The notes: generated by a model from the sequence alone, not told the origin. DNA of 7,345 nt from an uncultured Bacilli bacterium (GCA_944363655.1 CALVUU010000022.1:1-7345); one strand, 5' to 3'; positions 1 to 6,340 are shown, counted from the stretch's first letter. A program made the numbers and translations.

Positions 1-1
1 T

Positions 2-463
2 AGAGTATGTAATCCTTATAAGGATACTAGAAATGACCTTATTGAAATTATCCGAAATAGTGATATTTTACTTTTACCTGGGGGAAATCCTGAAATGTTT
101 TTTAAAAAAGTTTTACATGATACGGAAATTTTATATTATATTAAACATTATAAAGGAATAATTATTGGTGATAGTGCAGGGTGTGAGCTACAACTAAAAA
201 GATATTTTATTACTGCTAAAAATAATTATTATAAGTACTTTGCATTTTATGATGGGTTTGGAGTGTTGGATGATCCTTTTTATATTGATGTTCATTCAAT
301 AAATAATAAGAGATATTTAGAAAAATTACAGGAAGTTGCTGATGATAAAAATAAAAGTGTATATGCTATTTTTGATGATGGTGCACTTATTTATAATAGA
401 GATTCTAGTAAATTAGAAATATTTGGTAATGTATTAACTTTTGTTCCAAATATTAATTTTTAA
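2..463 (+). CDS. Peptidase family S51 (dipeptidase E-like) protein, 5' end outside window
   Basis: The reading frame is open from base 2 through the first in-window ATG (95) to the stop at 461-463, so the gene starts upstream of the window and 153 residues are visible. Just before that ATG the frame reads DILLLPGGNPE, the typical S51 strand and PGGN loop. The nucleophile elbow is GDSAG, with the serine codon at 173-175, and the expected catalytic histidine lies in DVHS (codon 293-295). S51 enzymes are cytoplasmic serine peptidases related to E. coli PepE, which cleaves Asp-X dipeptides; others in the family are cyanophycinases. Complete members have roughly 200-230 residues, so about a third is missing at the N terminus, only because of the window edge. 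The exact substrate cannot be told. The Nudix gene follows after 18 bases, so they are probably co-transcribed. Confidence 0.85.
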   Translation, partial: RVCNPYKDTRNDLIEIIRNSDILLLPGGNPEMFFKKVLHDTEILYYIKHYKGIIIGDSAGCELQLKRYFITAKNNYYKYFAFYDGFGVLDDPFYIDVHSINNKRYLEKLQEVADDKNKSVYAIFDDGALIYNRDSSKLEIFGNVLTFVPNINF

Positions 464-481
464 TAGAATAGAGGTAAGGTA

Positions 482-898
482 ATGGATAAAAGAATCAGTG
501 TTAGAGGGATTATTATTGAAGATGATGAAGTATATACCATTTTCAGGAGAAAGATTAGGAATGATGGAGTTGTAAACGAGTATTATGTAATACCAGGGGG
601 TGGAATGAAAAGAGAAGAAACTTTACAAGAGGCGTTAAAACGGGAATTAAAAGAAGAATTATCCATAGACGTTGATATTATAGGTTATTTGGGTTTAGAC
701 GAGGGTGAAAACTCTATTGCTCACTTTTTTAAGTGTAGAATAGTTGATGGTATACTTATGCTTGGAGGAGAAGAATTAGAAAGATGCTCTAAGGAAAATT
801 ATTATGAAGTTAGGAAAGTCAATATTCATAATTTAGATAATATTGATATGCTAGCAAAAGATATGGTAATGAAAGCTTATAATAATGAGTTTATATAA
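482..898 (+). CDS. Nudix hydrolase
   Basis: This 138-residue protein is the usual size of a single-domain Nudix hydrolase, an enzyme that cleaves a nucleoside diphosphate linked to another moiety with Mg2+ bound by the Nudix box. The box spans residues 40-62 in the pattern G-x5-E-x7-R-E-U-x-E-E-x-G-U: G40, E46, R54, E55, L56, E58, E59 and I62 all fit. The penultimate glycine is serine (S61), a tolerated change that leaves the metal-binding glutamates intact. The sequence before the box (VRGIIIEDDEVYTIFRR, then YYVIPGGG) is the standard first sheet. The start ATG is preceded by GAGG at 471-474. Substrate is unknown. The closest general type is the VIPGGG class of small cytoplasmic Nudix proteins, often found in accessory or resistance-associated clusters. 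It lies between the S51 peptidase and the broken nucleotidase gene with short gaps. Confidence 0.88.
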   Translation: MDKRISVRGIIIEDDEVYTIFRRKIRNDGVVNEYYVIPGGGMKREETLQEALKRELKEELSIDVDIIGYLGLDEGENSIAHFFKCRIVDGILMLGGEELERCSKENYYEVRKVNIHNLDNIDMLAKDMVMKAYNNEFI

Positions 899-935
899 TT
901 ATTAGGATAAATTATAAAAATCTTGGGAGGTTTCA

Positions 936-1470
936 ATGAATATTGGTATAGATATGGATAATACGATTTGTAGTACAAGCGAAAAAAATACTAGAATATC
1001 AAGAAAAATTTATAATACAAGAAAAAATAAACAGTGATATTTTATGGAAAGATAATTTATATAAAACAAAATTTTTGAGTTTATATTTAGAAAAAATATA
1101 TAATGAAGCAAAAATAAAAGAAAATGCAAGAGAAGTTATTAATAATCTAAAAAAGCAAAAAAATAAAATTTATATAATAACAGCAAGAACTGAAAATTAT
1201 GTTTCTGATATATATAAGATTACTAATAATTATTTGCTCAGAAATGAAATAGTTGCAGATGGTATTTTTATAAATGGAAAGGATAAAGTAGATATTTGTA
1301 TTAATAATAATATTGATATTATGATAGAAGATAGTCGTTATAATTATGATAGACTTATTGACAATAATATTAGAACAATATTATTTGATGAATACAGTAA
1401 AAATCCTGATGTTATAGATAGAGTATTAAATTGGAGTGACATAAGTAATAAAATAAAAATTGATAATTAG
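936..1470 (+). pseudogene. HAD-superfamily 5'-nucleotidase (NT5C-like), frameshifted
   Basis: The gene starts at ATG 936 after a strong GGGAGG (925-930). The first codons read MNIGIDMDNTICSTSEK, where D6-x-D8 is HAD motif I (nucleophile and acid/base). This frame stops at TGA 1035-1037. The downstream frame, open through this stretch to the stop at 1470, carries the other motifs: motif II threonine in IITART (codon 1180-1182), a lysine region in GKDKVD (1276-1290), and the acidic motif IV IEDS (E at 1327, D at 1330). The two halves join cleanly if one A is removed from the A7 run at 982-988, giving SEKILEYQEKF and a 177-residue protein of normal length for NT5C-type nucleotidases, which dephosphorylate (deoxy)nucleoside monophosphates. 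The lesion may be a real mutation, a reversible homopolymer switch, or a sequencing error. Everything else looks intact, so decay is recent if real. Confidence 0.8.
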
Positions 1471-1498
1471 TATTAAGTAGATTTATCTTGTTTTAATA

Positions 1499-1520
1499 AC
1501 TAACTTTTAGACAAGTTAGT
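1499..1520. repeat. Perfect 8-bp inverted repeat (hairpin)
   Basis: ACTAACTT at 1499-1506 is the exact reverse complement of AAGTTAGT at 1513-1520, separated by six bases. No U-tract follows, so it is not an intrinsic terminator by itself. It begins 29 bases after the stop codon of the broken nucleotidase gene and may be a 3'-end stabilising hairpin or a protein site. Confidence 0.6.
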
Positions 1521-1594
1521 AGCCAGTTACGATATTGATAGAGTTAATAACGGTTGCTGGCAATAAGAGTTCTCTTTGTACTTTAGTTAGTAAC

Positions 1595-1616
1595 ATATTG
1601 TAAAGCGGTACAATAT
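1595..1616. repeat. Perfect 8-bp inverted repeat, possible operator or hairpin
   Basis: ATATTGTA (1595-1602) and TACAATAT (1609-1616) are exact reverse complements with a six-base GC-richer spacer (AAGCGG). The 22-bp dyad has the size of a dimeric regulator site, but it equally forms an RNA hairpin 15 bases before the terminator that follows. No regulator gene is present in the window to link with it. Confidence 0.5.
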
Positions 1617-1630
1617 AATTTTGTTGCATA

Positions 1631-1669
1631 AAAATAGCCTTATTACTAAAAAGGTTATTTTTCTTTTAT
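1631..1669 (+). terminator. Rho-independent terminator
   Basis: AAAATAGCCTT (1631-1641) pairs with AAGGTTATTTT (1651-1661): eleven pairs including one G-U, with a nine-base loop. It is followed by a T-rich tail (TCTTTTAT). The A-run before the left arm would give a T-run on the other strand, so it may work in both directions. It closes the transcription unit of the S51, Nudix and nucleotidase genes and separates it from the amidase remnant. Confidence 0.75.
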
Positions 1670-1747
1670 TGTAAATTTTTCTACTAGTGTATTTATTTTA
1701 GTAGCAAAATAGGCATTTTTACATATTTTAATGTAGAGGTGAATATT

Positions 1748-2029
1748 ATGAATGAGCGAAGAGTAACAGGTGTTGTAGTAGATGCTGGACATGGTGGTGC
1801 TGATCCTGGTGCTGTTAGTGGTGGATTACAAGAAAAAGACTTTACATTAGATGCATCTTTATATATGTATGAAAGGTTACAACAGTTAGGGATACCTGCT
1901 GTTTTAACAAGAGACTCTGATGAAAATTTGAGTAGAACTGAAAGACTTAGACGTGCTAATGAAGCTTTTGGTGGTAGTAAAAATGCTATACTTATTTCTA
2001 ATCATATAAATGCAGGAGGACATACTTAG
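1748..2029 (+). pseudogene. N-acetylmuramoyl-L-alanine amidase (Amidase_3), truncated after about half the domain
   Basis: The start is taken at ATG 1748, with AGAGGTG (1735-1741) as ribosome binding site; the in-frame GTG at 1739 lies inside that site. The 93 residues match the first half of the zinc-dependent Amidase_3 fold, which cuts the bond between N-acetylmuramic acid and L-alanine in peptidoglycan: VVVDAGHGGADPGA with zinc ligand H15, E29 in GLQEKD, TRDSD at 54-58, and zinc ligand H86 in ISNHINAGG. The catalytic domain is normally about 170-190 residues, and the C-terminal half with the catalytic glutamate is absent. After AGG the frame reads HT and stops, and no other frame continues the family. 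No signal peptide is seen. Codons are richer in GGT, GCT and GAC-type G/C than the neighbours. It is most likely a remnant cut by recombination and inactive. Confidence 0.82.
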
Positions 2030-2173
2030 CTCATACAACGATTAAATTTATAAGGGTATTAAGACGGCTAAATTTAAACGAAAATAAATTATTAATAAAT
2101 TATACTAAAATTAATTTTTTAAACTTAAAAAGGGTATAAAATAAAGATTTTTGAAGATATTTTACTCCAAATG
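2030..2173. other. AT-rich intergenic stretch after the amidase remnant
   Basis: I see no gene here; all frames are broken by stops. It contains a 12-bp perfect palindrome AAAATTAATTTT (2107-2118), two copies of AAGGGTAT (2052-2059 and 2130-2137), and a tandem ATAAATTAT (2084-2092 and 2095-2103). These are simple AT-rich repeats with no clear function. The foreign flank of the truncated amidase begins at about 2024. Confidence 0.4.
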
Positions 2174-2202
2174 TTAAAAATTACCAAATTTTACTGTATA
2201 AT
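2174..2202 (+). promoter_or_regulatory. Probable sigma-A promoter of the Hachiman operon
   Basis: A perfect TATAAT lies at 2197-2202, with TTAAAA (2174-2179, four of six to TTGACA) 17 bases upstream. Transcription would start near 2209, immediately before the hairpin at 2212-2260 and about 67 bases before hamA. It is the best promoter-like sequence in the intergenic region, and no other good -10 stands between it and the gene. Confidence 0.65.
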
Positions 2203-2211
2203 GTAGTTAAG

Positions 2212-2260
2212 AATAGCAGTATCATTCTTTTTTTAAGATGGATACTGCTTATTTTTTTTT
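2212..2260 (+). terminator. Strong intrinsic terminator in the hamA leader (possible attenuator)
   Basis: AGCAGTATC (2215-2223) pairs perfectly with GATACTGCT (2241-2249). After a 2x2 internal mismatch the stem continues with TCTT/AAGA. The hairpin is followed by a tract with nine consecutive Ts (2252-2260), the hallmark of an efficient terminator. It lies between the -10 box at 2197 and the ribosome binding site at 2264, so transcripts from that promoter meet it within about 50 bases. It could be an attenuator, the 3' end of a very short RNA, or a block to read-through from the left. Confidence 0.78.
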
Positions 2261-2263
2261 GAA

Positions 2264-2270
2264 GTGAGGT
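2264..2270 (+). promoter_or_regulatory. Ribosome binding site deciding the hamA start
   Basis: GTGAGGT (2264-2270) sits six bases before ATG 2276. The in-frame GTG at 2264 is part of this Shine-Dalgarno sequence and has none of its own, only the terminator T-tract, so ATG 2276 is the start. Confidence 0.75.
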
Positions 2271-2275
2271 ATAAT

Positions 2276-3118
2276 ATGAAGTTTGAAAAAGTTAAGTTAT
2301 TAAATGAAGAAAATAAAATCAAGATTAAATTAAGTTCAATTAGTTGGGATGAGTTGTTTAAAGATAAATCAATATTATTTAATGCAATTTGTGATCTAAT
2401 TTTAGATGAGAAGAATCTTTTATATTATGCTACTCAAAAAGAAAGTACAAAGACGATTATAGATACAAGAAAATATGTGGATAGTTTGATAAGAAATAAT
2501 AATTTAATTTATGCTATCAATGATGTATTTAATCATTTAGGATGGAATAATGAAATTAATATAGAAAACACAAGATTTCAAGGAGATTTAGCAGAATATT
2601 TAATGAATATACTTTTAGATAAATTTACTAATGTTGAAACCTTGATTTCTAAAATTTCATTTAAAACTTCCTCAAAAATGTCAGTTTATGGTAACGATAA
2701 TGTTTATTTTGATTATGAAAATGATATTTTATATTTTGGTGAGTCAAAATTTTATCAAAATGCAGATGAAGGATTAGAAGAAGCGTTAAAAAGTATTGAA
2801 CAACATTCTACTATTGAAGAAATTAGTTTCGTTAGAGATCATACATCAACTTTTATTGCAGAAAATGGTGAAAAAAGAATAAGGATTGCTGAAAAGTATG
2901 AAAATGCATATATTGATAATTTAAATATACGAAGCATTATATTCGTAATGAACCAAAATATATTTAAAAAAGAAAGCTATGAAGAAATGCTTATTAATTT
3001 TTTTGGAAATGAGGAAACACTACATAAAAAAACAGCAGAAATAATATTGGTATTTTTACCAATACTATCAAAACAAGAATTTTTAGATTTCTTCGTTAGG
3101 AGGGTAAATAATGGATAA
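2276..3118 (+). CDS. hamA: Hachiman antiphage defence nuclease HamA (DUF1837)
   Basis: This 280-residue cytoplasmic protein has the DUF1837/HamA C-terminal domain. The visible core is a PD-(D/E)xK nuclease: an acidic helix GDLAEYL (103-109, E107), then the metal-site strand with D141 and D146 (DNVYFD), then YFGESKFY (153-160) with the E156-x-K158 dyad. All expected catalytic residues are present, so the enzyme should be active. In characterised Hachiman systems HamA is a DNase held inactive by the helicase HamB and released when HamB meets damaged or phage-modified DNA, degrading DNA and stopping phage spread. The N-terminal 90 residues are less conserved and probably contact HamB. The immediately overlapping helicase gene supports the assignment more than the sequence alone. 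The start is ATG 2276, as an upstream GTG lies inside the ribosome binding site. The related AbpA nuclease is the main alternative name. Confidence 0.87.
   Translation: MKFEKVKLLNEENKIKIKLSSISWDELFKDKSILFNAICDLILDEKNLLYYATQKESTKTIIDTRKYVDSLIRNNNLIYAINDVFNHLGWNNEINIENTRFQGDLAEYLMNILLDKFTNVETLISKISFKTSSKMSVYGNDNVYFDYENDILYFGESKFYQNADEGLEEALKSIEQHSTIEEISFVRDHTSTFIAENGEKRIRIAEKYENAYIDNLNIRSIIFVMNQNIFKKESYEEMLINFFGNEETLHKKTAEIILVFLPILSKQEFLDFFVRRVNNG
3098..3104 (+). promoter_or_regulatory. Strong internal ribosome binding site for hamB
   Basis: AGGAGGG at 3098-3104 lies inside the last codons of hamA (Arg-Arg-Val), seven bases before ATG 3111. The consensus site and the 8-base gene overlap suggest translational coupling, which would keep HamA and HamB in balance. 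This matters if free HamA is toxic. Confidence 0.75.
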
Positions 3119-5147
3119 TAATGATATTTTCGAGTATAGATATATGGATAATACAATAAAAAGAAATCGAGAGAATGTTTTAAAAAATTATTTAATCAAT
3201 AAAGAAAATGATGGTTTACAATTTTACGATTTAAATATGTACTCTCCAGACAATACTATAGAAACAGTTATTCTATCTAAAGTAAATAGATCTTTGGTTG
3301 ATAAAAATATAATTTTAAATAGATATCAAATGGAAATATTAAATATTCTTAATAATCATAATTTATTTTTAAGTGCTCCAACAAGTTTTGGAAAAACTTT
3401 TTTAATGTTAGAGTTTATTATGCGTAATAAAGAAAAAATGAATAATATCATTTTCATTATTCCAACGCTTGCATTAATGAACGAATTATTGAAAAAAATT
3501 TATAATTTATTTGGTGAAGTGTATAATATATGTATTAATTCATCTGAAGAAATTAGAGATAAGAATATTTTTGTATTTGTTCCAGAAAGAAGTGATAAAG
3601 CGTTTTTAGATAAAACGAAGAAATTAAAAATAGATTTTTTAATTTTTGATGAAATTTATAAATTACAAGCATCATCTTCAAATGAAATTAAAACTGATGA
3701 TAGATTAATATATATGAATAAGGTTTATTTAGATTTAATAAAAAAATCAAAAAAAGTAGCATTGTTAGGTCCATATATTAACAGTGTAACTTTTGGTAAA
3801 ACGAAATTAGATATAGTAAAGTATTATACAAATTTTTTACCTGTATATAATCAAATGAAAGTTTTGTCAAACGACAAAAATTGGTTAGATTACATAAAAT
3901 TAGAAAAACAATTAATTTATTTTTCTTCACCGGGTTCTATTTATAAAAACATAGAAGCAATATTGCAAATGATACCTGAAAATGAAACCTATAAGCAAAA
4001 ATATGATAAAGAAATAAAATATTTAGAAAAAGCAGTTAGTCCTGATTGGTATGTTGTTTCTTTATTAAAAAGAGGAATTGGTATTCATCATGGGAAGACA
4101 CCTATGTATTTAAGAAAATTTTACGAAAATGAATATAATAAAAATAATATTAAAATATTGTTGTGCACTAATACCTTAATGGAAGGAATAAATACACCTA
4201 CAAATTCACTAATTGTCGTTGATGATCCAAAATCATCATTTAAGCTTAATAATTTGATAGGAAGAGTAGGAAGATTAAACTTAAAAAATCCTACAATTGG
4301 TGAAATTATTATATCAAATGAAGCTATTGTATCAAATATAACTGATACTAGCGGATGGTTTGATTTGAATATTCTTGCAGAGGATGACGAAATAACTAGC
4401 GAAGATGAAATTATATACTTGAATAAAAACTATAATGATGCAAATAAGCAAAATAAATTAGAAGAAAAAATAGAATTGCTAAAAGCGAATGGTGTATTAC
4501 TAGATGATATAACGTCACGTAATTTACAATTTGAAAAAAGTTATAAGTATATAAAAGATAAATTTTATGAAGAGTTGAAAAATGGTTCTCAATTTATTGA
4601 TTTTGTAAAAGTTGGAATTGAATTATTTAAACCTGTACCAGCTTATTGCTTTAAAACCGAAAAATATATTGATTTAAATTATAATGGTTCATATTTACCA
4701 TATAAATATTATATTGTTGATTTATTATGTGGAAGATCATATAAAGAAATTGTTGATTTTTTTAATAGAAATTACAATTTAAATAGTAATAAAGAAAACA
4801 TAAACATATTCATCGACTCATTATATGAATTAAACAATTTCATAAAGTTTAAATTTTCTAAGTTTGTAAATTATATTGAATTACATAAAGATGAAAATAT
4901 AAATGCTAATAAACAATTAATACATTTTATAGGAATATTATCTAATTATAAAATGCTCGACACAGAATATAAAATATTGGATGATTTAGGTATAAATGAA
5001 GAAGATTCAGGAAAGATATTAGAATTTTTAAACATAACAAGTGTGATATCAACTTCAGTTGTAATTAAACTTATAAGAAAAAATAAAGAATTTCTTCTTA
5101 GACAAGATTTATCACCATTTACTAAAAATAATATTAATAATATATAA
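3111..5147 (+). CDS. hamB: Hachiman antiphage defence helicase HamB
   Basis: This 678-residue superfamily 2 helicase has its motifs in order: Q-motif-like RYQMEIL (71-77); Walker A APTSFGKT (89-96, K95); motif Ia IIPTLALMNE; motif II DEIY (180-183); a motif III position reading LLGPYI (218-223) instead of SAT; motif IV IYFSSPG (269-275); motif V in LLCTNTLMEGINTP (350-363); and motif VI NLIGRVGRLN with R385 and R388. The ATPase core is therefore complete. The MEGIN and GRVGR signatures are of the Ski2-like type. Residues after about 450 match no domain I recognise and probably bind HamA or DNA. In Hachiman, HamB senses DNA and controls the HamA nuclease. The gene overlaps hamA by 8 bases, and the DUF3800 gene follows after 21 bases. 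Identification rests on the pairing with the DUF1837 gene. Confidence 0.88.
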   Translation: MDNNDIFEYRYMDNTIKRNRENVLKNYLINKENDGLQFYDLNMYSPDNTIETVILSKVNRSLVDKNIILNRYQMEILNILNNHNLFLSAPTSFGKTFLMLEFIMRNKEKMNNIIFIIPTLALMNELLKKIYNLFGEVYNICINSSEEIRDKNIFVFVPERSDKAFLDKTKKLKIDFLIFDEIYKLQASSSNEIKTDDRLIYMNKVYLDLIKKSKKVALLGPYINSVTFGKTKLDIVKYYTNFLPVYNQMKVLSNDKNWLDYIKLEKQLIYFSSPGSIYKNIEAILQMIPENETYKQKYDKEIKYLEKAVSPDWYVVSLLKRGIGIHHGKTPMYLRKFYENEYNKNNIKILLCTNTLMEGINTPTNSLIVVDDPKSSFKLNNLIGRVGRLNLKNPTIGEIIISNEAIVSNITDTSGWFDLNILAEDDEITSEDEIIYLNKNYNDANKQNKLEEKIELLKANGVLLDDITSRNLQFEKSYKYIKDKFYEELKNGSQFIDFVKVGIELFKPVPAYCFKTEKYIDLNYNGSYLPYKYYIVDLLCGRSYKEIVDFFNRNYNLNSNKENINIFIDSLYELNNFIKFKFSKFVNYIELHKDENINANKQLIHFIGILSNYKMLDTEYKILDDLGINEEDSGKILEFLNITSVISTSVVIKLIRKNKEFLLRQDLSPFTKNNINNI

Positions 5148-5168
5148 TAAAATAAGAAGGTGCATACT

Positions 5169-6314
5169 ATGAAGATATATTTTGATGAATCTGGACAAAC
5201 TGGTTGTGTATTGCAAAAGGAAGATCTACTTAATTTTCGCGAACAACCAACTTTTGCAATAGGTGCCCTTGTCGTAAAAAATCAAAAAGATGAAGAAAAA
5301 TTATTAAATAAGTATAAAGAATTTAAGAAAATATTTAGAATTACAAAAGAAATTAAGGGATCGGATCTTCTCACAAGAAAACATAATCAGGAATTAAATT
5401 ACATTGTAAATAATCTGGTTGATAAATCACACTATTATATATTGATATATGATAAGAAATTTTATATTTCTACATTACTATTAATTTCTTTACTTGGGTT
5501 TGAATATCAACAAAAATTACCTATTCATTTTTATAAGCAGGCTTCATTTTTGTCTAAACAAAAAGATGATTTTTTTGTTCAATATCTAAAATATATTGAA
5601 CATCCAACAATTAATGATTTTAATGCATATTTAAAATACCTTATAAAATATCATTATGAGTATAATAATTTAGAAGAAAATGCAGTTGTTGATATATCTA
5701 AGAAAATATTAGAAGAAAAATTAGAATCTAAGTTCTTTAACGATTTTATGACATTTGGTTGGTACGGTAATTCTAAAGTAGCAAATTTAATTAATTTAAA
5801 TGCATTATCAGAAATTATATATTTTATAAAAGAAGATCGTAATTTATCCAATTCTAATATTAAATATATTCATGATGAAATTAAACAATTTAAAGAAGTG
5901 TTTAATGATGAATTGAAAAAGCATAAAATTAATATTTTCTTCCAAGATAGTAGAAAAGAAGAATTGTTACAATTAATAGATAATGTAGTTAGCATATTTA
6001 GACATTCATATGATAAGATGATTTATCATTTAAATAATAAGGAAGAATTAAAAAAACAAAGTACTTGGGATATGAAACTTATGTCTAAAATTCAAACAAA
6101 GTTAACAGTTAAACATATAAATTACACAGTACCAATATGTGATTGGGCTGCAGCACTATGTATTCAAAAAATGTATTCCTCAAAATTTCCAAAAGATCAG
6201 CGTAATAGATTTGTTTTCAACTGGTATTATGTTCAAAATATGGAATTAATATATCTTTCGTTATTAGATTCTATGAATACATTAAAAAAAGTATATTCTA
6301 TTTTAGAAAAATAA
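5169..6314 (+). CDS. DUF3800 protein, candidate third Hachiman operon gene
   Basis: The 381-residue protein begins MKIYFDESG, the signature of DUF3800, followed by the expected second strand (FAIGALVV, 29-36), an ExK motif (E61, K63 in EIKGSD), and near the C terminus CDWAAAL with D325. DUF3800 is predicted to have an RNase H-like fold. D6, E61 and D325 are plausible metal ligands, so a nuclease role is an inference. The family is often described as having a QxxD motif near its end; here the Q position is proline (PICD). The protein is soluble, with no membrane segment or signal. The start is ATG 5169 with AGAAGG (5155-5160); an in-frame GTG at 5160 lies within that site. It is 21 bases after hamB without terminator or promoter, so it is probably co-transcribed. 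DUF3800 is not one of the two core Hachiman genes. It may be an accessory effector or an independent passenger. Confidence 0.83.
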   Translation: MKIYFDESGQTGCVLQKEDLLNFREQPTFAIGALVVKNQKDEEKLLNKYKEFKKIFRITKEIKGSDLLTRKHNQELNYIVNNLVDKSHYYILIYDKKFYISTLLLISLLGFEYQQKLPIHFYKQASFLSKQKDDFFVQYLKYIEHPTINDFNAYLKYLIKYHYEYNNLEENAVVDISKKILEEKLESKFFNDFMTFGWYGNSKVANLINLNALSEIIYFIKEDRNLSNSNIKYIHDEIKQFKEVFNDELKKHKINIFFQDSRKEELLQLIDNVVSIFRHSYDKMIYHLNNKEELKKQSTWDMKLMSKIQTKLTVKHINYTVPICDWAAALCIQKMYSSKFPKDQRNRFVFNWYYVQNMELIYLSLLDSMNTLKKVYSILEK

Positions 6315-6340
6315 TTTTAAAATAGAAAAGCAAAAAATTA

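Larger units (their letters stand above)
1471..1628. other. Non-coding stretch with several inverted repeats
   Basis: No open frame of useful length and no tRNA is seen. The stretch contains, in order, a perfect 8-bp hairpin (1499-1506 with 1513-1520, loop of 6), a GCCAG/CTGGC pairing (1522-1526 with 1557-1561) enclosing 30 bases, and a perfect 8-bp hairpin ATATTGTA/TACAATAT (1595-1602 with 1609-1616, loop of 6). The octamer AGTTAGTA occurs at 1514-1521 and again at 1585-1592, so the left arm at 1499 could pair with either copy. This could be the 3' untranslated part of the upstream operon or a small structured RNA. It matches no RNA family that I recognise. Confidence 0.45.

Noticed and set aside
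482..898. Nudix gene as part of the defence island
   Set aside because: It sits in a separate unit ended by the terminator at 1631-1669, with peptidase and nucleotidase neighbours, and belongs to a different Nudix subgroup from the one at 6368.
975..1037. Programmed frameshift or slippage making the nucleotidase
   Set aside because: A7 is shorter than the runs usually needed for efficient slippage, and no stimulatory structure is evident; mutation or sequencing error is simpler, though slippage is not excluded.
1739..1747. GTG start for the amidase remnant
   Set aside because: It lies within AGAGGTG, the binding site that fits ATG 1748 with a six-base spacer.
1471..1747. CRISPR array, tRNA or known riboswitch in the gene-free stretch
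   Set aside because: There are no regularly spaced repeats, no cloverleaf and no riboswitch signature that I can recognise; only unrelated hairpins are present.
2107..2118. Palindrome AAAATTAATTTT as an operator
   Set aside because: Such palindromes arise readily by chance in DNA this AT-rich, and it is placed well upstream of the likely promoter with no regulator gene nearby.
2264..2275. GTG start giving hamA four extra residues
   Set aside because: The GTG is part of the Shine-Dalgarno sequence for ATG 2276 and is preceded only by the terminator T-tract.
5654..5851. 65-residue open frame on the minus strand
   Set aside because: It lies wholly inside the DUF3800 gene, has no ribosome binding site, and its translation matches no family; it is a shadow of an AT-rich gene.
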